Positions 1 to 7,339 of a stretch of DNA of 22,737 nt are shown one piece after another; position 1 is the stretch's first letter, and each line of letters opens with the position of its first letter. Below the pieces are notes generated by a model. The model was not told the origin of the DNA and made no database searches. It saw only the letters and a list, made by a program, of their open reading frames with translations. Both the position numbers and the translations under genes were made by a program. Source of the stretch: Treponema sp. (GTDB taxonomy: Bacteria > Spirochaetota > Spirochaetia > Treponematales > Breznakiellaceae); NCBI GenBank assembly GCA_031254175.1, contig JAIRUY010000153.1, positions 1 to 22,737 on the forward strand, given 5' to 3'.

Positions 1-870
1 GTATCTGGTTTTAGGCCGCGCAAAATCATCACGAAGTATCTCACAGCCAATTTCAATAATGCGCCGAATTTCGTATTCATCACCATGATCAACAGCGTCC
101 ACAACAAGACGGTATGCGGACACTACACCGCCGACAAAAGACGCGCTTTTCATGCGGCCTTCAATTTTTAAAGCGGCGATTCCGGCTTCTGTCAGGTCCG
201 GCACTCTCTCCAATAACTGCAAATCATTGGGACTGAAATAATAGCCGCTTTCGCCGTCTTTATTACCGTCAGCGCGGCGGTACATTCTGCGGCATGCCTG
301 AGTGCACATTCCGCGGTTCGCGGATTTGCCGCCAAGAAAACTTGAAAAAAGGCAGATGCCCGAAACGCTGATGCAAAGGGCTCCATGAACAAAAACTTCA
401 AGTTCGAGGTTGGTTTCGTTTTTTATGCTGCGTAGTTCTTCAAGAGAAAGTTCGCGTGCGAGAACCACGCGGGAAACGCCGTGACGTGAAAGGGCATTGG
501 CTCCTCTTGCGGAGGCAATGTTCATCTGTGTAGAAGCGTGAAGCCTGAGCGAAGGAAATTCCGTCCTTGCCATGGCGATAACGCCGAAATCCTGCACGAT
601 AAGAGCATCAGGCTGCTGTGCGGCAAGGTATTTTAACAGTTGGTACATTCGATCTGCTTCGCGCTGTTCAAAGACAGTATTCACCGTAACATAAATTTTT
701 TTCCCCAGTCGGCGCAGCGAACGCAGCGCGCTTTCAAATTGGGCGTATGTAAAATTAGTGCTTCTAAGCCGGGCGTTAAAATCCTTAAGGCCAAGATAAA
801 CAGCGTCCGCACCTTCCCCGACAGCAGCGTCAAGCGCTTCGGGCGAACCGGCGGGAGCAAGTAATTCCAT
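1..870 (-). CDS. Peptidase U32 family protein, C-terminus cut by window edge
   Basis: Translating the complement from the ATG at 870 gives 290 open codons running off the left edge. The protein begins MELLAPAGSPEALDAAV, followed by GADAVYLGLKDFNAR, the typical opening of U32 proteins. Further on are HASTQMNI, EVFVHGALCISVSG, the cysteine-rich region SANRGMCTQACR (about residues 194-205) and IEGRMKSA. Family knowledge: many bacterial U32 members are not proteases but take part in RNA modification (the RlhA and TrhP type hydroxylases of E. coli); others were described as collagenases. The missing C-terminus prevents a choice. No Shine-Dalgarno sequence precedes the ATG; instead a promoter-like -10 ends six bases upstream. 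It is transcribed divergently from the hicAB pair. The family call is strong, the exact role open. Confidence 0.9.
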   Translation of the reverse strand, partial: MELLAPAGSPEALDAAVGEGADAVYLGLKDFNARLRSTNFTYAQFESALRSLRRLGKKIYVTVNTVFEQREADRMYQLLKYLAAQQPDALIVQDFGVIAMARTEFPSLRLHASTQMNIASARGANALSRHGVSRVVLARELSLEELRSIKNETNLELEVFVHGALCISVSGICLFSSFLGGKSANRGMCTQACRRMYRRADGNKDGESGYYFSPNDLQLLERVPDLTEAGIAALKIEGRMKSASFVGGVVSAYRLVVDAVDHGDEYEIRRIIEIGCEILRDDFARPKTRY

Positions 871-876
871 AGTGAC

Positions 877-905
877 AATATAACACAATCGGTTATTAAC
901 AAGAA
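877..905 (-). promoter_or_regulatory. Promoter for the U32 gene, apparently leaderless
   Basis: On the complement strand a -35 like TTCTTG (900-905) and a -10 TATATT (877-882) are separated by 17 bases. Six bases then lead to the ATG at 870, so the predicted transcript starts at or next to the start codon. The -35 is a weak match. Confidence 0.45.
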
Positions 906-928
906 GACGGAGAACCTAATTGTTATAA

Positions 929-950
929 TGAAACAACTAAAATTGTTTCA
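929..950. repeat. Perfect 8-bp inverted repeat followed by a T-run
   Basis: TGAAACAA (929-936) and TTGTTTCA (943-950) are perfect reverse complements around a 6-base loop, followed on the + strand by CTGTTTTTTC. It resembles a small terminator, but no + strand gene lies upstream. It sits between the divergent U32 and hicA promoters, so it may be an insulator against read-through or a regulator binding site. Function unknown. Confidence 0.4.
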
Positions 951-963
951 CTGTTTTTTCTTG

Positions 964-992
964 TTGACATACGTACAAAATATACGTATACT
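964..992 (+). promoter_or_regulatory. hicAB promoter, near-consensus sigma-70 type
   Basis: TTGACA (964-969, perfect -35) and TATACT (987-992) are 17 bases apart. The -10 ends six bases before the GTG at 999, so transcription is predicted to begin at the first base of hicA. This is the best promoter match in the window. Confidence 0.85.
969..989. promoter_or_regulatory. Probable HicB operator (inverted repeat inside the promoter)
   Basis: ATACGTA (969-975) and TACGTAT (983-989) are perfect 7-bp inverted arms with a 7-base spacer. They overlap the last base of the -35 and the first bases of the -10. Family knowledge: HicB proteins with a DNA-binding C-terminus repress their own operon through such palindromes. 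Position and symmetry fit autorepression; binding itself is inferred. Confidence 0.7.
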
Positions 993-998
993 CTTTAT

Positions 999-1181
999 GT
1001 GACGGTACGTGAAATACTGAAACTGTTGCATAAAGATGGCTGGTTTACATACGAACAGAACGGCTCCCATATCCAGCTCAAACACCTGTCGAAAAATGGT
1101 CGTGTAACGGTTCCTAATCATAAAGGCGATTTGAAAAAAGGCACTGTTCACAGTATTTTTAGGCAAGCTGGTCTGAATTAG
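999..1181 (+). CDS. hicA: HicA toxin (mRNA interferase)
   Basis: The 60-residue protein begins with GTG and reads MTVREILKLLHKDGW, then NGSHIQLKH and VPNHKGDLKKGTVHSI. This is the full-length HicA fold: a small double-stranded-RNA-binding-like domain whose conserved histidine (H24 in the GSH motif) is catalytic. HicA toxins cut mRNA and stop translation. The start is fixed by the family's usual N-terminus and by the promoter, whose predicted +1 is the GTG itself. An ATG two bases earlier (997) runs straight into a stop. No ribosome binding site is visible, in contrast to hicB, which starts 8 bases downstream with a strong one. The gene is intact, so the pair is probably active. Confidence 0.93.
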   Translation: MTVREILKLLHKDGWFTYEQNGSHIQLKHLSKNGRVTVPNHKGDLKKGTVHSIFRQAGLN

Positions 1182-1189
1182 GAGGTTAT

Positions 1190-1588
1190 ATGCGAAAATT
1201 TACATACCTTGCGGTTTTTGAAACTGACGAAACCCCCGGGATAAGCATTTATTTTCCAGATATTCCAGGTTGTGTTTCCTGTGGCGATAACTTTGACCAT
1301 GCAATGCAAATGGCAAAAGAAGCGCTGGCGCTGCACATATACGGCATGGAAAAAGACGGAGAAAAATTACCGGAGCGTACTGATAAAATATTTGGTATAG
1401 AAGCGGGCGATATGGTAGTTCCAATATCTGTTTACCCTGATATGGTCAAGGATGAAATAAATAACCGACGGGAGAAAACAACTGTAACCATTCCCCATTG
1501 GCTTAAAGTTGCCGCCGAATCGGAAGGGCTTAATTATTCCAGGCTTTTGGAAACAGCCATTAAAGAAACGCTGGGTTTTGCTGTTTAG
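1190..1588 (+). CDS. hicB: HicB antitoxin with C-terminal ribbon-helix-helix
   Basis: 132 residues. The N-terminal part (about 1-70) is the HicB partial RNase-H-like domain: YLAVFETDETPGISIYFPDIPGC, with FPDIPGC and the AMQMAKEAL helix characteristic. The C-terminal part (about 90-132) has KTTVTIPHWLKVAAESEG and NYSRLLETAIKETLG, a ribbon-helix-helix DNA-binding motif. The protein neutralises HicA by covering its active site and should repress the operon through the palindrome at 969-989. An AGGAGG sequence at about 1181-1186 gives a strong Shine-Dalgarno at good spacing. The very different initiation signals of toxin and antitoxin could favour excess antitoxin. Confidence 0.93.
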   Translation: MRKFTYLAVFETDETPGISIYFPDIPGCVSCGDNFDHAMQMAKEALALHIYGMEKDGEKLPERTDKIFGIEAGDMVVPISVYPDMVKDEINNRREKTTVTIPHWLKVAAESEGLNYSRLLETAIKETLGFAV

Positions 1589-1666
1589 ATGTGTCCCTCT
1601 TTTTGATTTTCTTTTATTTTTTAAAACTTTTATACAATTCGTTAGCAAACAGCAGATAGCTTACAA

Positions 1667-1695
1667 TAGACTTAATTATCAAGATATGTTACTCT
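1667..1695 (+). promoter_or_regulatory. Possible thrS promoter with almost no leader
   Basis: TAGACT (1667-1672), 17 bases, then TACTCT (1690-1695), ending six bases before the ATG at 1702. The -10 is poor. An alternative is TTACAA (1661-1666) with TATGTT (1685-1690), spacing 18. Either places the transcript start within a few bases of the ATG. No Shine-Dalgarno or T-box is visible in the 113 bases after hicB. Confidence 0.35.
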
Positions 1696-1701
1696 TTGCG
1701 A

Positions 1702-3477
1702 ATGTCTGAAATCAAAACACCTCAAGACTCCGAAAAGTTAGCAACAATACGTCATTCTGTGAGTCATATCATGGCTCAGGCTGTAGTTTATCTTTTTCCG
1801 GGAACAAAAACCGCCATAGGTCCAAGCATAGAGCATGGTTTTTATTACGATTTTCTCCTGCCTCGGCCTATTACTGCCGAAGATCTTCCTTCTATTGAAG
1901 CAGAGATGAAAAAAATCATTGACAGCCGGCAGGATTTTATAAAAGTTACAGTGAGCCGCGATGAGGCGCTGAAGCGTTTTTCCGGCGAGCAGTTCAAGGC
2001 CGAACTTATCAATGAACTGCCGGCAGACGAGGAAATTTCCATTTATGAGAATCGCACTGCTGACGGCGCAGTTAAATGGGCTGATCTTTGCCGGGGGCCG
2101 CACACTGCCAATACAAGAGAAATAAACTCTGCCGCTTTTAAGCTGCAGAATATTGCCGGCGCTTACTGGCGCGGGGATGAAAACCGCCCCATGCTCACCC
2201 GCATTTACGGAACTGCCTGGGAAAATCCCAAGGATTTAAAAACATATCTTGCTTTTCTTGAAGAAATTGAAAAACGAGATCACCGCCGTGTCGGCAGGGA
2301 AATGGATCTTTACTCAACGCACGAAGACGCCGGCGCGGGCCTGATTTACTGGCATCCAAACGGCGGCAGAATGAGGGTTGCCATCGAAGATTTCTGGCGG
2401 CAGCTCCATTACCGAAACGGTTACGAGATACTATTTACACCTCACATCGGAAAAAAATGGCTGTGGGAAAAATCAGGGCATCTTGGTTTTTACAATGAAA
2501 ATATGTACAGTCCGATGGAAATTGACAAGCAGGAATATTTCATCAAACCGATGAACTGTCCGTTTCATATTTTGATTTATAACAGCAAGGGACATTCATA
2601 CCGCAATCTGCCGCTTCGATGGGCGGAACTTGGAACAGTATACCGCTATGAACGTTCCGGCGTTTTGCACGGACTCCTGCGGGTACGGGGCTTTACACAG
2701 GACGATGCCCACATTATTTGCACGCCCGAACAAATGGAAAGCGAGATTCGCGAAGTACTGCGTTTCAGCCTGCATCTTTGGAAAGTTTTTGGTTTTGATG
2801 ATATAAAAGCATATATTGCAACAAAGCCGCAGGAGAGCGTGGGCGAACAGAGCAGATGGGATGCCGCGCTTGTTAGTTTGCGTAACGCGATAGACGCCGA
2901 GGGTCTTTCTTACGAAATCGATGAAGGCGGCGGCGCGTTTTACGGTCCAAAAATTGACCTGAAAATCAAAGATGCCCTTGGCCGCGAATGGCAGATGACA
3001 ACCATTCAGTTCGATTTTAACGAACCTGAGCGTTTTGACATGACATTTGTTGATACTGACGGTCAGCATAAACGTCCCTATATGATTCACCGCGCTCTTC
3101 TGGGCAGCATGGAACGTTTCTTCGGCGTCCTCATCGAACACTTTGGCGGCGCTTTCCCTGTCTGGATCGCGCCGGAGCAGGCTGCCGTAATTCCTGTCGC
3201 GGAACAATTTAACGAATATGCCGAAAAAGCCGCCGCAGCCCTCAGGGCAAAAGATTTGCGCGTAACAGCAGAACTTGGCGATGAACGGATGAACGCGAAA
3301 ATACGCAATTGCCAGACAAGAAAAATACCATATATGCTCGTTGTAGGTCAGCGTGAGGCAGATGAAGGCACAGTTTCCATTCGTCTGCGGGATGGCAGAC
3401 AGCTTCCGGCAATGAAACTGGAAGAGTTCACCGCCTATATAATCGAAAAAATAGAAAGCAAATCTTTGGAGATATAA
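1702..3477 (+). CDS. thrS: Threonyl-tRNA synthetase lacking the TGS domain
   Basis: Charges tRNA-Thr with threonine. From the ATG at 1702 the protein has 591 residues. It opens directly with the editing domain: RHSVSHIMAQAV carries HxxxH, and DLCRGPHTANT carries the paired Cys/His. The class II core follows, with MNCPFHI, motif 2 around TVYRYERSG and GLLRVRGFTQDDAHI, and motif 3 around YMIHRALLGSMERF; its Cys and two His ligate the catalytic zinc. The anticodon-binding domain occupies the last ~110 residues (APEQAAVIPV onward). Most bacterial enzymes are about 640 residues because of an N-terminal TGS domain, absent here, as I recall for shorter spirochaetal ThrRS. A TTG two codons upstream (1696) is less likely. 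Confidence 0.96.
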   Translation: MSEIKTPQDSEKLATIRHSVSHIMAQAVVYLFPGTKTAIGPSIEHGFYYDFLLPRPITAEDLPSIEAEMKKIIDSRQDFIKVTVSRDEALKRFSGEQFKAELINELPADEEISIYENRTADGAVKWADLCRGPHTANTREINSAAFKLQNIAGAYWRGDENRPMLTRIYGTAWENPKDLKTYLAFLEEIEKRDHRRVGREMDLYSTHEDAGAGLIYWHPNGGRMRVAIEDFWRQLHYRNGYEILFTPHIGKKWLWEKSGHLGFYNENMYSPMEIDKQEYFIKPMNCPFHILIYNSKGHSYRNLPLRWAELGTVYRYERSGVLHGLLRVRGFTQDDAHIICTPEQMESEIREVLRFSLHLWKVFGFDDIKAYIATKPQESVGEQSRWDAALVSLRNAIDAEGLSYEIDEGGGAFYGPKIDLKIKDALGREWQMTTIQFDFNEPERFDMTFVDTDGQHKRPYMIHRALLGSMERFFGVLIEHFGGAFPVWIAPEQAAVIPVAEQFNEYAEKAAAALRAKDLRVTAELGDERMNAKIRNCQTRKIPYMLVVGQREADEGTVSIRLRDGRQLPAMKLEEFTAYIIEKIESKSLEI

Positions 3478-3478
3478 T

Positions 3479-4774
3479 ATGAAACAGACATTAAATACTG
3501 TAGTTTTATTGCTGGTATTTTTGTCAGCGCTTTCATGCGTTTCTGTTTCAAATTCTGTTCCTCCTGAGGGCAGACATATCCCTGACAGTTTTGCCGGAAT
3601 TGTTCATGGCGACAGAACCGGCACTCAGAAAGAATACGACCTGCTTGATCATATGGGCGTAAAGTGGAATCTTCATACTTTTTACTGGGAGAACATAGAA
3701 CCGGAACAGGGTGTATGGAACTTAGGGGCCTATGACGCCATAGTAAATAATGGTATTGCTGCAGATATTAAAGTACTCGGCGTTCTGGCTTACGGTTTAA
3801 CAAGGTCTGAAGGTAAAACCGTAAGACGCTATTACGTTCCGCCGGAGCAAATCCCTGATTTTCTTGAGTATGTGCGCAGAACAGCAGAACATTACCGCGG
3901 AAGAATCGGCGCGTGGTGTATCTGGAATGAACCAAATGCTCATTTTTGGACCGGAACAAAAGAGGAATTTATAGAGTTATTCCGTCAGGCAGCCGATGTA
4001 ATAAAGGAAGTAGACAGCGAGGCAGTTCTTTTGGGAGGCGCTTTTAACTGGGGGCCTGTGGGGCTGCCAACAGGATTCATAAGACAGTTTTTTGAATCCG
4101 GCGCAATGGAAAAAGCAGACGGCGCGGCATTCCATCCTTATGAGTTGAACCCTGCCCGCTCCGCAAGACTTTACAACAGGTTCAGGAGAATTGCCGGTGA
4201 TTACGGATTTGGAGATAACATTTGGGTAACAGAAGTAGGTTATCCTACCGGAGGCAGATATCCCACAAGAGTAAAAGAAGAAAGATTTCCTGAGTACATA
4301 ATAAAAAACTGGGTGCTGCTGACTGCAAACGGAGCCAAAAAAATATTCTGGTATCATTTATTTGATCCTGTTGAACGTTCCGGAAAAAATTCGGAAGATT
4401 TTTTCGGCCTTGTAAGAAGCACAGAAGATTACACATCCAAAGGCGCCGAAGCGTTTCGTTTATGCGCGCAATATATACCGAATTCAATTCTTTTTACACG
4501 GATACCCGGGCAAAACAGACTTCCTTCCTCCGTACGGACATTTTGGTTTATGAAACCTGACGGCGGCGCATTGGTTTTGTGGAAGGACGGCCTGGGCTCA
4601 CGGCAGATCAGTTTACGTTTACCCGGAATAAATCATATAACACACAATATTGTTTCAGGAAGCACAAGCCCAACTTCTCTTGTAAATGGAACAGAATTGG
4701 CTGTCAATGTTGACAGAAATCTCATTTTTATCACATGGCAAAATGATCCTGACTCTTTGACCGGCGATCAATAA
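3479..4774 (+). CDS. Putative lipoprotein, clan GH-A glycoside hydrolase-like
   Basis: 431 residues starting one base after the thrS stop, with GGAG just upstream of the ATG. The N-terminus is a lipoprotein signal (hydrophobic residues 5-19, then Cys20 in SALSC), so the protein is probably anchored to a membrane facing the periplasm or surface. The rest is a TIM-barrel glycosidase pattern: HTFYWENIEPEQG (67-79) resembles the GH39/GH5-like beta-strand-2 region; WNEPNA (149-154) supplies the likely acid/base E151; VTEVGYPT (250-257) supplies the likely nucleophile E252. FHPYELNP lies between them. A C-terminal beta-rich tail (about 340-431) follows. Substrate unknown; xyloside or glucan cleavage are possible. 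The neighbouring DeoR-type gene supports a role in sugar use. Confidence 0.75.
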   Translation: MKQTLNTVVLLLVFLSALSCVSVSNSVPPEGRHIPDSFAGIVHGDRTGTQKEYDLLDHMGVKWNLHTFYWENIEPEQGVWNLGAYDAIVNNGIAADIKVLGVLAYGLTRSEGKTVRRYYVPPEQIPDFLEYVRRTAEHYRGRIGAWCIWNEPNAHFWTGTKEEFIELFRQAADVIKEVDSEAVLLGGAFNWGPVGLPTGFIRQFFESGAMEKADGAAFHPYELNPARSARLYNRFRRIAGDYGFGDNIWVTEVGYPTGGRYPTRVKEERFPEYIIKNWVLLTANGAKKIFWYHLFDPVERSGKNSEDFFGLVRSTEDYTSKGAEAFRLCAQYIPNSILFTRIPGQNRLPSSVRTFWFMKPDGGALVLWKDGLGSRQISLRLPGINHITHNIVSGSTSPTSLVNGTELAVNVDRNLIFITWQNDPDSLTGDQ

Positions 4775-4789
4775 TTTGTTTGGAGAGCA

Positions 4790-5632
4790 ATGAAAGAAAG
4801 GGCTGTAAAGATCCTTGATATTCTATCAGCTAACAAGAACGTTAAAGTAACGCTTCTTTCTGAAATGCTGGATGTCTCTCATGTAACACTCCGCAAAGAT
4901 TTGGATTATCTGGAAAAACGAGGCATAATCCGCCGTATGCATGGATATGCGAGTTTGGATGGCGCGGACGGCGAAGGCAAACGCATGGCGATTAATCATT
5001 CGATAAAGCGAAGAATTGCCATGGCTGCGGCGCAAATAGTGGAAGAAGGCGAAACAATAATGATTGAGTCCGGTTCCTGCTGCGCTTTGCTTGCTGAAGA
5101 ACTGGCCTTCTCCCAAAAAAATGTTACCATTATTACAAATTCGATTTATATTATTAATTATGTACGCCATTTACGGGGCGCTAAATTGATTCTTCTGGGA
5201 GGTAATTACCTTCCGGACTCCCATGTGCTGGTCGGGCCGATGATAACAAAAAGCGCAGAGAATCTGTTTCCTGCCAAATTCTTTTTGAGCGTAGATGGAT
5301 TTATTCCCGCATTCGGATTTACCGGAAGCGATTACCTGCGGGCAGAAACCGCGGCAAAACTTGCAGAACGCGTAAAGGATGTTTTCATACTGACTGATGC
5401 CGCAAAATTTAAACGCTGCGGCGCATATAGCCTTATTCGATTTAACAAACTTTCCGGTGTTTTCACCGACGAGGGTATCCCCAATGAAGCTGAAACTGTC
5501 CTTAGAAAAAACAATGTGCGGCTCCACAAAGCGCCAAGCGGAGAAAGACCGTTTTCTCAGCGTAGTTTCTTCGAACAGCAGTTAATGAGGCTTAATATTT
5601 CTCGAGGATCCCCAAAAGCCGTTCTTTGCTGA
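4790..5632 (+). CDS. DeoR/GlpR-family sugar-responsive transcription regulator
   Basis: 280 residues. The N-terminal winged helix-turn-helix (about 5-55) includes LLSEMLDVSHVTLRKDLDYL and the wing IIRRMHGYA. The C-terminal DeoR effector domain follows: GETIMIESGSCCALLAEEL (88-105), VTIITNSI (112-119), LILLGGNY (133-140) and VFILTDAAKFKRCG (198-211). Family members are usually repressors released by phosphorylated sugars. GGAGAG lies just before the ATG, 15 bases after the glycosidase stop, so it is probably in the thrS transcript and may control the glycosidase or a distant operon. The last ~30 residues extend beyond the conserved domain and the final 41 bases overlap the end of lysS on the other strand. 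Confidence 0.9.
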   Translation: MKERAVKILDILSANKNVKVTLLSEMLDVSHVTLRKDLDYLEKRGIIRRMHGYASLDGADGEGKRMAINHSIKRRIAMAAAQIVEEGETIMIESGSCCALLAEELAFSQKNVTIITNSIYIINYVRHLRGAKLILLGGNYLPDSHVLVGPMITKSAENLFPAKFFLSVDGFIPAFGFTGSDYLRAETAAKLAERVKDVFILTDAAKFKRCGAYSLIRFNKLSGVFTDEGIPNEAETVLRKNNVRLHKAPSGERPFSQRSFFEQQLMRLNISRGSPKAVLC

Positions 5633-7232
5633 TTGCTCTAAGGAAATTCGCAAGCCTCGGTCCCTGATTTTTGCCTATTAACGCCTGATATGCCGCGCCG
5701 AACAATGCTTTGCCGTCAAGTCCAGCTTTTTCTGCGGCGGCATATATTGCCGTTGAGCAGGATTTGTCATCGCTGTATTCTTCAATCCTGCTAATCACAT
5801 CATCACGCAGGATGCGCAAAGCGTTTTTTTCCTCCGGCGCAAGGACGCAAACCCCTCCGGCGGGCAGTAATCTGAAACGAAACTCTTCCGGGGCGCAATT
5901 TTCCACCCAGTATTTTGCGCACAGAGCCCTTGCTCTGAGAGCCGGAATCTGTTCTGGTTTAGGCCCGTTGCCGCCGGCCGCTAAATCCGCAAGCGTTCTT
6001 TCAATGTCGCCGTCTGCGATTTGAATTAAGTTGCACAGATGACGGAAAGGAATCTGGTAAGGCGCAATTATTTCTTCGATTCGCGGGCTTTTTCCTTCAC
6101 CTGTTTGAGGGATCTGTGAAAGTTCGTAAATACGCTTTTCTTTTTGATATGCAGCTTCGTCTTTTGCGGTTTCCATCTTCCATGCAATGCGTTCCGTTTT
6201 ATCGTAATCTTCGTAAATTTTTATAACATCAAGATCAAAAGATATTGTGAATTCCGTATTGGGTCTTGTTCCGGCAAACAGATAGCGGGCTGTTTCCGGC
6301 GTATACACTTTCAGCACATCTTCGATAGTAATTACATTGCCGGAAGAAGAAGACATTTTTCCGGGAAGTCCCTTTGTGCCGATAAAATCGTAGCGGAAAG
6401 TAATTGGCGCATCCCAGCTGTATACTTCCTTGCAGACTAAACGGGCAGTATCAAAACTTCCGCCGTGACTGTGATGATCCTTGCCGGCAGGTTCAAAATC
6501 AACTTTTTCATATTCCCAGCGCATCGGCCAGTCAATGCGCCATGACAGCTTGACGCCCTTTGCGCTGCGCAGGCAAACCTTTTCCTGAAAGCCGCATAAA
6601 TTACAGCGATAACTTAAACCCCAGTCGTTATCCCAGCCTTCTATTTCAGTTTCATCTTTGTTGCACTTTTCGCAAAAAACGCTGACAGGCCACCACTCTC
6701 CCTGAATCTTGTGATCCTCATCCCGGAATTTATCGAGAATGTCTTTTAATACATCACGCTTTTCAAGCGCCTTGCGGATGCCTTGCGCATATAAAGACGC
6801 CCTGTATTTTTCTGCCTGATACAGGTATTCAGGCATTATTCCCACAGCCGGAAGTATTTTTTCTATATCAACTTCATGATGACGTGCATAACTTGAATCC
6901 CTCTCCCAAGGGTCAGGAACCATAGTGATTGGGCAGCGCAAGTATTTTTCAAGATCATCCTGTTTAGGCATATTTTTGGGGATTTTGCGAAACACATCGT
7001 AATCGTCCCATGAATAAATAAAACGCACTTTTTTGCCCATATCCCTCAGCGCCTGGGCTACAAGAGCCACAGAGATAATTTCCCTGAAATTGCCGATATG
7101 GACAGTGCCGGATGGCGTGATTCCGGAGGCGCATACATAAAGTTCTTTTTCACCTTTTTCAAAAATAATTTTTGCTGCTGTTTCATCAGCCCAGTGAGCG
7201 TTAGCCTTTGGAGGCGTGGTTTGTGTCTTCAT
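5592..7232 (-). CDS. lysS: Lysyl-tRNA synthetase, class I
   Basis: 546 residues from the ATG at 7232. The Rossmann-fold signatures of class I synthetases are present: ITPSGTVHIGNFRE with HIGN at 45-48, and GLPGKMSSSSGN (KMSKS equivalent) near residue 290. Between them are CEKCNKDE and CNLCGF, a probable zinc site. Class I LysRS is typical of archaea, spirochaetes and some alphaproteobacteria, whereas most bacteria use the unrelated class II enzyme, so this is a useful lineage marker. An upstream TTG at 7304 would add 24 residues unlike the family, and was rejected. A TATAAT box ends nine bases before the ATG, so the leader is 2-3 bases and there is no Shine-Dalgarno. Divergent from ptsN. Confidence 0.96.
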   Translation of the reverse strand: MKTQTTPPKANAHWADETAAKIIFEKGEKELYVCASGITPSGTVHIGNFREIISVALVAQALRDMGKKVRFIYSWDDYDVFRKIPKNMPKQDDLEKYLRCPITMVPDPWERDSSYARHHEVDIEKILPAVGIMPEYLYQAEKYRASLYAQGIRKALEKRDVLKDILDKFRDEDHKIQGEWWPVSVFCEKCNKDETEIEGWDNDWGLSYRCNLCGFQEKVCLRSAKGVKLSWRIDWPMRWEYEKVDFEPAGKDHHSHGGSFDTARLVCKEVYSWDAPITFRYDFIGTKGLPGKMSSSSGNVITIEDVLKVYTPETARYLFAGTRPNTEFTISFDLDVIKIYEDYDKTERIAWKMETAKDEAAYQKEKRIYELSQIPQTGEGKSPRIEEIIAPYQIPFRHLCNLIQIADGDIERTLADLAAGGNGPKPEQIPALRARALCAKYWVENCAPEEFRFRLLPAGGVCVLAPEEKNALRILRDDVISRIEEYSDDKSCSTAIYAAAEKAGLDGKALFGAAYQALIGKNQGPRLANFLRAISKERLLGILEKY

Positions 7233-7241
7233 AATGCAGTA

Positions 7242-7270
7242 ATTATAGTAATTGAGACGAATATAGGGAA
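7242..7270 (-). promoter_or_regulatory. lysS promoter, very short leader
   Basis: On the complement, a perfect TATAAT (7242-7247) stands nine bases before the lysS ATG. The best -35 at 17 bases, TTCCCT (7265-7270), is weak. The predicted start leaves only 2-3 untranslated bases. Confidence 0.55.
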
Positions 7271-7304
7271 TAGCACATTCAATATATCTTCTGTTTGCCG
7301 ACAA

Positions 7305-7333
7305 TTGACTTTTTTGGATTCCTAATGTAAAAT
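7305..7333 (+). promoter_or_regulatory. ptsN promoter, apparently leaderless
   Basis: TTGACT (7305-7310) and TAAAAT (7328-7333) have a 17-base spacer; each differs from consensus at one position. Six bases separate the -10 from the ATG at 7340, which is therefore the predicted first transcribed base. Confidence 0.8.
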
Positions 7334-7339
7334 AACTGT

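Noticed and set aside
640..902. Open frames of about 73-74 codons on both strands at 640-902
   Set aside because: They lie across the U32 coding frame, which has clear family motifs; they are shadows in other frames.
1551..1610. AAACAGC/GCTGTTT inverted repeat at the end of hicB followed by T-rich DNA, as a terminator
   Set aside because: The loop would be over 20 bases, the stem only 7 bp, and the T-rich region starts some distance after the stem.
1589..1701. T-box or other leader riboswitch before thrS
   Set aside because: Only 113 AT-rich bases, no T-box sequence or specifier stem recognised, and the predicted transcript starts next to the ATG.
2596..3207. 203-codon minus-strand frame inside thrS
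   Set aside because: Antisense to the strongly conserved catalytic core of ThrRS; no recognisable motif or ribosome site.
7233..7304. N-terminal extension of LysRS from an upstream TTG
   Set aside because: The 24 extra residues do not resemble the family and the region contains the TATAAT promoter box.
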